This document shows positions 58,247 through 64,000 of a stretch of 64,000 bases of DNA, piece by piece; position 1 is the first letter of the stretch, and each line of letters starts with the position of its first letter. Source of the DNA: Pseudomonas protegens (lineage in GTDB: Bacteria; Pseudomonadota; Gammaproteobacteria; Pseudomonadales; Pseudomonadaceae); assembly GCF_013407925.2 (NCBI RefSeq), contig NZ_CP060201.1:1302001-1366000 (forward strand). The letters are read 5' to 3'. Position numbers and translations under genes: made by a program. The notes beneath the pieces are model-generated. The model made no database searches, was not told the origin of the DNA, and saw only the letters and a list, made by a program, of their open reading frames with translations.

Positions 58247-59836
58247 ATGACTGGCGAAATAAACATCCTGCCACTGCCCCAGGCGCCCGCTCCCGGCGCC
58301 TCGCGCCCTCAGCCGATCAGCGGCGAATTGCTCAAGCTGGTGCCGCCCCTGGAAGGCTTGATAGCCGCCGGTCAGAGCGCCAAGGCCGAAGTGCTGTCGC
58401 TCAAGCAGACCGACCAGAGCTTCCAGCTGCTGCTCAAGGTGACCCTGGACAACGGCCGGCAAACCACCGTGCAGGCCACCAGCAGCCAGCCCTTGCCCCA
58501 GGGCACCAGCCTGGCGGTGATCCAGCCTTCGGCGGGCAACCTGGCGATCACCGTGCAGCAGGCCATTGCCTCCAGCGTCGCCGCCCTGACCCGCCTGGAC
58601 ACCAGCCAACTGCCAGCGGGCACCCTGCTCCAGGGCAAGGTCCTGACGACCCAGCTCCTGCCCCAGGGCGCCAACCAGCCGGCGATCTACCGCTCACTGG
58701 TCAGCCTGCTCAATACCGCTCAAAGCGGCGCCACCCTGAGCATCGACAGCCCGCAGCCGCTGCGTATCGGCAGCCTGCTCAGCGCCCTGGTCTCGGATGC
58801 ACAGACCCTCAACTTCGTCCCCCTGGGCAACCGCCAGGAACAGCTGGCCATCGCCGCCCAACTGGCCAGCCAGCAAAGCCGCCAGGGTTCCCTGAACGGA
58901 CTGCTCAACCTCCTGCAGAACCTGCCCGCCGACAGCGAACTGTCCACTGCATCGGCCGACCTGCGGGCCGCCGTGGAGCGCTTGCTGGCCGGCCTGCCGG
59001 ACCTGCAGCAGTTGAGCACCGCGCGAGGAGTGGCCCAGGCCCTGCTGGGCAGCGGCCTGTTTCTGGAAGCCAAGCTGCTGGCCGCAAGCAATCCCGGCCA
59101 GACGCCAGACCTGAAGGGCGACCTGCTGCGCCTGATCGCCCAGCTGACCCCGGGGCTGCCCTCCTCCAGCAGCTTCAATGCAATCATCGCCGCCAACACC
59201 CTGGCGCAATCGCTGCCCAGCTTCGTGCGCAGCGCTCTGGGCACCCTGGGTCAAGTCAGCGCCAAGACACCGCCCGGCGGCTTCCCACTGCCGGAGCGAC
59301 TGCTGCAAAGCCTGGAAGGCGAAGGCGATCTGCAACATCTGCTGCGCCTGGCCGCTGCGGCGGTATCACGCCTGCAAAGCCACCAGCTGGCGAGCCTGGA
59401 ACAGAGCGGCCTGACCGACGATGGTCGGCCACTGACCATCTGGCAGTTGGAAATCCCCATGCGCAACCTGCAGGACATCGTGCCCTTGCAGGTCAAGCTG
59501 CAACGGGAAGAGACAGCGGATCCAGAACCCGAATCCTCGCACAAGCGCGAAGAGCGTCCGTCCAAGCAGGCGCTGTGGCGGGTCGACCTGGCATTCGACC
59601 TCGACCCCCTGGGCCCGCTGCAGGTCCAGGCGCAACTGATTCAAGGGCGCCTGTCCAGCCAGCTGTGGGCCGAGCGTCCCTACACGGCAAGCCTGATCGA
59701 GAGCCACCTGGGCCACCTGCGCGAACGCCTGCTGGCCTCGGGACTGGATGTCGGCGATCTGGACTGCCACCTGGGCATCCCGCCCCGGGGCCCGCAAACC
59801 CGATTGGAACAACGCTGGGTCGACGAAACCGCATGA
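58247..59836 (+). CDS. FliK-like flagellar hook-length control family protein
   Basis: 529 residues from MTGEINILPLPQAPAPGA; the start follows a CACAGG site. The N-terminal half is Gln/Ser/Ala-rich and variable, the C-terminal part (about 430-525) is a Flg_hook domain: TIWQLEIPMRNLQDIVPLQV, then WRVDLAFDLDPLGPLQVQAQ and LIESHLGHLRERLLASGLDV. It is a second FliK-type gene outside the hook operon. Its four-base overlap with an FlhB-C-terminal-like gene supports a role in type III export substrate switching, though that is inferred. P. aeruginosa has a similar unnamed gene here. Confidence 0.82.
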   Translation: MTGEINILPLPQAPAPGASRPQPISGELLKLVPPLEGLIAAGQSAKAEVLSLKQTDQSFQLLLKVTLDNGRQTTVQATSSQPLPQGTSLAVIQPSAGNLAITVQQAIASSVAALTRLDTSQLPAGTLLQGKVLTTQLLPQGANQPAIYRSLVSLLNTAQSGATLSIDSPQPLRIGSLLSALVSDAQTLNFVPLGNRQEQLAIAAQLASQQSRQGSLNGLLNLLQNLPADSELSTASADLRAAVERLLAGLPDLQQLSTARGVAQALLGSGLFLEAKLLAASNPGQTPDLKGDLLRLIAQLTPGLPSSSSFNAIIAANTLAQSLPSFVRSALGTLGQVSAKTPPGGFPLPERLLQSLEGEGDLQHLLRLAAAAVSRLQSHQLASLEQSGLTDDGRPLTIWQLEIPMRNLQDIVPLQVKLQREETADPEPESSHKREERPSKQALWRVDLAFDLDPLGPLQVQAQLIQGRLSSQLWAERPYTASLIESHLGHLRERLLASGLDVGDLDCHLGIPPRGPQTRLEQRWVDETA

Positions 59837-60162
59837 AACACACACCCGCACCACGCCAGGCCATTGCCCTCAAGTACGACGGCCAGCAAGCCCCGACCCT
59901 CACCGCCAAGGGCGACGATGAACTGGCCGAAGCCATCCTGAAGATCGCCCGGGACTATGAAGTGCCGATCTATGAGAACGCCGAACTGGTGAAGCTGCTG
60001 GCACGCCTGGAGCTGGGCGAGAGCATTCCGCCGGAGCTGTACCGGACCATCGCCGAAATCATCGCCTTCGCCTGGAACCTCAAGGGCAAGTTCCCAGCCG
60101 GACAGGATCCGCAACAGGTCGAACAGGAGAAAGACATCACCGCGCGCGGCGACGATTACTGA
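59833..60162 (+). CDS. FlhB cytoplasmic-domain-like protein (FlhX-type)
   Basis: 109 residues matching the part of FlhB after its autocleavage site: AIALKYDGQQAPTLTAKGDD, then AEAILKIARDYEVPIYENAE, LVKLLARLELGESIPPELYR and TIAEIIAFAWNLKGK. There are no membrane helices and no NPTH site, so it equals a free FlhB-CC subdomain. Such proteins (FlhX in Campylobacter/Helicobacter, YlqH in Bacillus) can substitute for the FlhB C-terminal fragment. Cotranslated with the FliK-like gene. Confidence 0.87.
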   Translation: MKHTPAPRQAIALKYDGQQAPTLTAKGDDELAEAILKIARDYEVPIYENAELVKLLARLELGESIPPELYRTIAEIIAFAWNLKGKFPAGQDPQQVEQEKDITARGDDY

Positions 60163-60170
60163 AGGGAAAC

Positions 60171-60247
60171 AGCTACAAGTTGCGAGCCGCAAGCTTCAAG
60201 CTGGCGAGCTGCAATTTGCAGCTCGCGTCTTGGAGCTTGCAGCTGCT
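60171..60247. repeat. structured intergenic repeat, AGCTTGCAGCT type, copy 2
   Basis: Contains GCGAGCTGCAA/TTGCAGCTCGC (11-base arms, 60204-60226) and GCCGCAAGCTTCAAGC and TTGGAGCTTGCAGCTGCT. Lies between two convergent genes, so it may act as a bidirectional terminator. Related to the copy at 16175. Confidence 0.75.
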
Positions 60248-60249
60248 AG

Positions 60250-60642
60250 TCAACCTTTGTGCAGCTTGCTGACCAGTTCCGCTTCGGCCTGGGTCAGGCC
60301 ACAGGACTGGGTCAGTTCGTCGACGCTGGCGCCCATGCCCACCAGGCGCGCGGCCTGGGCAAAGGACAGGCTGGAGGGGTCACGCTGCTCCAGCTGGGCC
60401 AGTTTGTCCGGCAACGGCGCCACCACCGCCCGCAGTTCGTGCAGATCCTCGCCCATGCGTACCGTACCGTTCTGGTAATGGTCGACGCGCTTGGCCAGCT
60501 CCTTGATCCGCTGATCGCGCACGGCATCGCCTTCGGCCTGCTGGGCGGCGATCTGCCGCTGATTGCGGGTGTACGACAGGAATAGCGCCACAGTGGCGAC
60601 CCAGAGGATCGCCAGGACAATCACCGCTACCTCGAGGATCAA
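60250..60642 (-). CDS. DUF2802 domain protein of the chemotaxis locus
   Basis: 130 residues: an N-terminal membrane helix (about 3-23), a coiled coil (about 25-75), and the C-terminal DUF2802 helix-turn-helix-like module AQAARLVGMGASVDELTQSC followed by GLTQAEAELVSKLH. Its stop-start junction with cheW (stop at 60643) shows they are an operon. The family is common downstream of cheW in polar-flagellated gammaproteobacteria; function unknown. Confidence 0.87.
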   Translation of the reverse strand: MILEVAVIVLAILWVATVALFLSYTRNQRQIAAQQAEGDAVRDQRIKELAKRVDHYQNGTVRMGEDLHELRAVVAPLPDKLAQLEQRDPSSLSFAQAARLVGMGASVDELTQSCGLTQAEAELVSKLHKG

Positions 60643-61125
60643 TCAGATACTCTCCAGTTCCGACCATTCCTCTTCGCTCATCATCTTGTCCAGCTCCACC
60701 AGAATCAGCAGTTCGCCGTTCTTGTTGCAGACGCCTTGAATGAACTTGGCCGACTCTTCGTTACCGACATTGGGTGCGGTTTCGACTTCCGACTGACGCA
60801 GGTAAACCACTTCCGCCACGCTGTCGACCATGATCCCGACCACTTGCTTGTCGGCTTCGATGATGACGATCCGGGTGTTGTCGTTGACTTCGGTAGGCAC
60901 CAGGCCGAAACGCTGGCGGGTGTCGATCACGGTGACCACATTGCCCCGCAGGTTGATGATCCCCAGCACGTAGCTCGGCGCACCCGGCACCGGAGCGATC
61001 TCGGTGTAGCGCAGCACTTCCTGGACGCGCATCACGTTGATGCCGTAGGACTCGTTATCCAGCTTGAAGGTGACCCATTGCAGGATCGGATCTTCGGAAC
61101 CCTGTGCAGACGACGACTTATTCAT
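60643..61125 (-). CDS. cheW: chemotaxis coupling protein CheW
   Basis: Couples MCPs to the kinase CheA. 160 residues from MNKSSSAQGSEDPILQWVTF; the CheW beta-barrel motifs YGINVMRVQEVLRYTEIAPV and VLGIINLRGNVVTVIDTRQR are complete. ATG 61125 is chosen because upstream residues are not family-like. The gene lies 79 bases after parP/parW-like gene and leads into DUF2802. Confidence 0.96.
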   Translation of the reverse strand: MNKSSSAQGSEDPILQWVTFKLDNESYGINVMRVQEVLRYTEIAPVPGAPSYVLGIINLRGNVVTVIDTRQRFGLVPTEVNDNTRIVIIEADKQVVGIMVDSVAEVVYLRQSEVETAPNVGNEESAKFIQGVCNKNGELLILVELDKMMSEEEWSELESI

Positions 61126-61204
61126 ACCCTGACCCCTCAAAAAACCGTTGAAAACGGCGTGTGTTCTGTGTGGCTGCGTCCAACGGACGCCGCCTGTGTT
61201 TGCT

Positions 61205-62113
61205 TCACTTCGGCTTGTGGGCCGCTTGACTGATCGCCAGCTGCTTGGCACCACCGATGACGATCAACTCCGCCAGTTCGGCCACGTCGAGCAAGGCGCA
61301 CATGTGTTCGATCACGGTGCCGGCGAGCCACGGGCGTTGGCCACGATGACTGCGCCACTTGATTTCATTGGGGTCCAGGCGCAAGGAACGGCTGACCTGA
61401 TGCACCGCCAACCCCCACTCGTAGCCCTGGACCGAGATCACGTACTGCAGGCCCTGGCGGAAATCATCGCGGTAACGATCCGGCATGACCCAACGGGCGG
61501 TATCCAGCACTTTCAGGTTACCGGCCTGGCTCGGCAGGATACCGAGGAACCACTCGGGCTGACCGAACAGCGGCGTCAGCTCTTGCCCTGCCAGAGAATA
61601 GATCGAACCCAGGCACACCAGCGGCACCGCCAGGGTCAGGCCGGCGACATCGAACAACAGGCATTCGAAAGGCTCCGCCGCCCAGCTGGGACGGTCGCTG
61701 CCGGTGACCGGAGGCGGTGGATTGCTCGGTGGCAGGTGCACTTCGACCACCGGCGGCACCAGCGCCTGGAGCATCGGCACCACGGGGGAGATCGAAGTCA
61801 GCACCGGCGGCGGTGCTTCCAGAACGGCTGGCGCCGGCATCGGGTCCGCCACCCGGGGGAGCGGAGCCGCCTGCCGCTGAATCAGTGCATCGCGCGCCTG
61901 CTCTTCCAGCACTGCCGCCTGGAACTCGTCCAGCACTGCGCTGCCGACCTCGGCCGTGGTCGGCGCAGCTGGCGGCGCGACTTCGACCGCAACCGCAGGT
62001 TCCGGGATCAATTCTTCTTCGGTGGCATCCTGCAGCAAAGCGTCCAGGTACGACTGCAGCGCCAGCTGGGGCCGGCTCTTGATATCCAGCGGACGGTTCA
62101 TAAGGATACCCAC
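61205..62113 (-). CDS. CheW-like polar-localisation protein (ParP/ParW type)
   Basis: About 302 residues: a short N-terminal segment (MNRPLDIKSRPQLALQSYLD) that in ParP-type proteins contacts ParA/ParC and CheA, a Pro/Ala/Val-rich linker (about 40-145), and a C-terminal CheW-like domain (about 150-300; ECLLFDVAGLTLAVPLVCLG). GAGG lies seven bases before the GTG at 62113, whereas the ATG at 62101 has no ribosome site, so GTG is favoured, but 62101 gives the usual N-terminus. It sits between parA and cheW. Confidence 0.87.
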   Translation of the reverse strand: MGILMNRPLDIKSRPQLALQSYLDALLQDATEEELIPEPAVAVEVAPPAAPTTAEVGSAVLDEFQAAVLEEQARDALIQRQAAPLPRVADPMPAPAVLEAPPPVLTSISPVVPMLQALVPPVVEVHLPPSNPPPPVTGSDRPSWAAEPFECLLFDVAGLTLAVPLVCLGSIYSLAGQELTPLFGQPEWFLGILPSQAGNLKVLDTARWVMPDRYRDDFRQGLQYVISVQGYEWGLAVHQVSRSLRLDPNEIKWRSHRGQRPWLAGTVIEHMCALLDVAELAELIVIGGAKQLAISQAAHKPK

Positions 62114-62185
62114 GCGCAAACCTCGACACAGTGACCTGTGGAGGTTATCGGCCAGGCCGTCGGGCGACTTGAATAAGCCTTCACG

Positions 62186-62974
62186 TCAAGCCACCTGCGC
62201 CACGAGTTGCTGGGCCAGCAAGTGCTTGAGCAAGGCCTTGTAGGCCAATACGCCGCGACTCTTGCCATCGAACTGGGAAGGCGTGACGCCGGCCCGGCTG
62301 GCGTCCCGCAGGCGGGTATCCACCGGGATGTAGCCTTGCCAGATTTCGTCGGGAAACTTGTCCCGCAGGATCCGCAGCGTGCCCAGGGACGCCTGGGTCC
62401 GGCGATCGAACAGGGTCGGCACGATGGTGAACGGCAGTGGTTGCTTGCGCGAGCGGTTGACCATGGCCAGGGTGTTGACCATGCGCTCCAGGCCCTTGAC
62501 CGCCAGGTGTTCGGTCTGCACCGGGATCACCAGCTGCTGGCTGGCCGCCAGGGCGTTGACCATCAACACGCCGAGCAACGGCGGACTGTCGATCACTGCA
62601 TAGTCGAAATCCTGCCACAGCTGCGCCAGGCTCTTGGCGATCACCAGGCCCAGGCCGCTCTGCCCCGGCGACTGGCGCTCGAGGGTGGCCAGGGCGGTGC
62701 TCGACGGCAACAGGGAAATGTGTTCGTGGCTGGTGCCCAGCAGCAATTGGCCCGGCAGGTCCTGGGGCACGTTGCCCTTGTGCAGGAACAAGTCGTAGCT
62801 GCTGTGCTCCAGGCTGTCCGGGTCATAGCCGAAGTAGCTGGTCATGGAACCGTGGGGGTCGAGATCGACCACGACCACGCGCTTGCCCGCCTCGGCCAGC
62901 AAGCCGGCTAAAGCGATGGAACTGGTGGTTTTACCAACACCACCCTTTTGATTGGCGACTGCCCAGACTCTCAT
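62186..62974 (-). CDS. ParA/MinD family ATPase for chemotaxis array positioning (ParC-type)
   Basis: 262 residues with the deviant Walker A KGGVGKTTSSIALAG, Walker A' VVVVDLDPHGSMTSYFG and the switch DYAVIDSPPLLGV. Located in the chemotaxis cluster and followed by the CheW-like ParP/ParW gene, it is the ParC-type protein that places chemotaxis arrays at the cell pole, not a chromosome partition protein. No parB is nearby. Confidence 0.93.
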   Translation of the reverse strand: MRVWAVANQKGGVGKTTSSIALAGLLAEAGKRVVVVDLDPHGSMTSYFGYDPDSLEHSSYDLFLHKGNVPQDLPGQLLLGTSHEHISLLPSSTALATLERQSPGQSGLGLVIAKSLAQLWQDFDYAVIDSPPLLGVLMVNALAASQQLVIPVQTEHLAVKGLERMVNTLAMVNRSRKQPLPFTIVPTLFDRRTQASLGTLRILRDKFPDEIWQGYIPVDTRLRDASRAGVTPSQFDGKSRGVLAYKALLKHLLAQQLVAQVA

Positions 62975-63024
62975 TCGGTTGGTTCCTCCCGCCCGGCCAC
63001 AGCAGGGCGAGACATAGCGCTAAG

Positions 63025-63909
63025 TTATAAAGCGGGTGACGGAGAATTGACGGCGCTTCCCTGTACCGGCGTTTTGACCGGGGTTGGTGCAGTTTGTGTG
63101 CCAGCACGCTTGAGTGCCGCATCCGGCGTTGCATTGGCGGTGCCGGTGCCGGTCAGGCTGCGCCGCACATCGAGGTTGCGCGACACCACCAGCACCACCC
63201 TCCGATTGCGCGCCCGGCCTTCGGCGGTGGCGTTGTTGGCCACCGGCTGGAACTCGCCATAGCCCACGGAAGCCATCCGCGCCGGATTGACGCCCTGCAT
63301 CGCCAGCATGCGCACGATGCTCGCCGAACGAGCCGAGGACAGTTCCCAGTTGGTCGGGTACTGCGCGGTCTGGATCGGCTGATTGTCGGTGAAGCCTTCG
63401 ACATGGATCGGGTTGTCGAAGGGTTTGAGGATCTTCGCCACCTTGTCGATGATGGTGAACGCCTGGTCGCTGGGCATGGCGTCGCCACTGCCGAACAACA
63501 GGCTGGAGTTGAGTTCGATCTCCACCCACAGCTCGTTGCCGCGCACGGTCATCTGGTTCGAGCTGATCAGGTCGCCAAAGGCCGCGCTGATGTCATCGGC
63601 GATGCTCTTGAGCGGATCGCTGCCGCCGGAAATCCCGGCGTCGGTCTGCTCGCTGTCCTTGACCAGCGGCTTGGCCGGGGTCACGGTCTTGGGCCGTTCA
63701 TCACCGATGGGAATCGGCTTGAGGCTGCGGTCGGAGTCGGTGAAGACCCCGATCAGCGCCTCGGAAATCACCTTGTACTTGCCCTCGTTGATCGAGGAAA
63801 TCGAGTACATGACCACGAAAAACGCGAACAGCAGGGTGATGAAGTCGGCGTAGGAAACCAACCAGCGTTCGTGGTTGACGTGTTCTTCTTGCTGGCGACG
63901 ACGAGCCAT
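63025..63909 (-). CDS. motD: flagellar motor stator protein MotD
   Basis: Stator B-type subunit. 294 residues: N-terminal anchor FITLLFAFFVVMYSISSINE (about 22-42) with the preceding conserved WLVSYADFITLL region containing the ion-pathway Asp (SYADF), and a C-terminal OmpA-like peptidoglycan-binding domain (VEGFTDNQPIQTAQYPTNWE, then LSSARSASIVRMLAMQGVNP). The MotC/MotD pair is the second stator set of Pseudomonas and is needed for swarming. Start is two bases from the motC stop. Confidence 0.96.
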   Translation of the reverse strand: MARRRQQEEHVNHERWLVSYADFITLLFAFFVVMYSISSINEGKYKVISEALIGVFTDSDRSLKPIPIGDERPKTVTPAKPLVKDSEQTDAGISGGSDPLKSIADDISAAFGDLISSNQMTVRGNELWVEIELNSSLLFGSGDAMPSDQAFTIIDKVAKILKPFDNPIHVEGFTDNQPIQTAQYPTNWELSSARSASIVRMLAMQGVNPARMASVGYGEFQPVANNATAEGRARNRRVVLVVSRNLDVRRSLTGTGTANATPDAALKRAGTQTAPTPVKTPVQGSAVNSPSPAL

Positions 63910-63911
63910 AG

Positions 63912-64000
63912 TCAGTCCATGAAGCCTTGCAGCTTCAACTCGATGGAGCGGGGGTTTTCGCCTTCGGCGATCGACAGGATGCCTTCGAGCAGCATTTCCC
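63912..64000 (-). CDS. motC: flagellar motor stator protein MotC (C-terminal end only)
   Basis: The last 28 codons, reading EMLLEGILSIAEGENPRSIE and LKLQGFMD, match the MotA/MotC C-terminus. Located immediately upstream of motD on the same strand; the rest is outside the window. Confidence 0.93.
   Translation of the reverse strand, partial: EMLLEGILSIAEGENPRSIELKLQGFMD

Noticed and set aside
57094..60162. 1022-residue plus-strand frame
   Set aside because: Only its last 109 codons are a real gene (FlhX-like); the rest is out of frame with the FliK-like gene or antisense to ccmAB.
62186..62974. Chromosome partition ParA near an origin
   Set aside because: No parB, parS, dnaA or gid genes are near; the CheW and Mot neighbours show it is the chemotaxis type.

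Overview
The window is ordinary chromosomal DNA of a high-GC gammaproteobacterium, almost certainly a Pseudomonas of the fluorescens group (P. protegens / P. chlororaphis / P. fluorescens type). The evidence is protein content and gene order: fabA-fabB, an MCP gene, htpG, a brnQ/braB carrier, sucDC-lpd-sucBA-sdhBADC facing gltA, the gcl-hyi-glxR-ttuD-pykF operon, the ccmABCDEFGHI cluster, and motCD-parA-cheW. From memory this resembles the PA1460-PA1610 part of P. aeruginosa PAO1 with pieces removed. The species was not proven. I found no rRNA, tRNA, CRISPR array, prophage or insertion sequence.

Layout. 1-1711: end of fabA and all of fabB (unsaturated fatty acid synthesis). 1832-12012: mixed housekeeping and stress genes: MCP, OsmC, pirin, dienelactone hydrolase, htpG with a good heat-shock-type promoter, two overlapping hotdog thioesterases, a small lipoprotein, MAPEG and DUF599 membrane proteins, BrnQ. 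12442-25503: the TCA block, with nine minus-strand genes (sdhCDAB, sucAB, lpd, sucCD) diverging from gltA. 25802-28810: acetate permease with its DUF485 partner, then a betaine/choline-type binding protein. 29141-33424: a GH17 membrane glucosyltransferase, a small membrane protein, and a periplasmic hydrolase overlapping mlaA. 33569-42686: DUF808 protein, a TetR regulator, and a glyoxylate-to-pyruvate operon (gcl, hyi, glxR, ttuD, pykF) with divergent hbpS/glcG and two identical palindromic operators. 42798-51076: transport and accessory genes (urea channel, voltage-gated K+ channel with zinc ribbon, sulfate-binding protein, RidA, MFS plus LysR pair, several unknowns). 51091-58050: complete cytochrome c maturation cluster. 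58247-64000: a FliK-like plus FlhB-C-terminal-like pair, then the end of the flagellar/chemotaxis locus (DUF2802, CheW, CheW-like ParP/ParW, ParA, MotD, MotC).

How the genes fit together. Acetate or betaine taken up by the transporters feeds acetyl-CoA and C2 units into gltA and the TCA block. Glyoxylate from purines or glycolate goes through Gcl and tartronate semialdehyde to glycerate, 2-phosphoglycerate and pyruvate. The ccm genes supply c-type cytochromes to the respiratory chain fed by succinate dehydrogenase. AANAANAA motifs at the translation starts of the acetate permease and glycerate kinase genes suggest Hfq/Crc catabolite repression of both carbon-uptake branches.

No wholly new system is evident. 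The most interesting items are the hydrolase-MlaA overlapping pair (with an MlaA that lacks a lipobox), the FliK-like/FlhX-like two-gene module, the K+ channel ending in a zinc ribbon, the paired TTGTATACAA operators at gcl, the heat-shock promoter of htpG embedded in the upstream stop codon, and several families of structured intergenic repeats.
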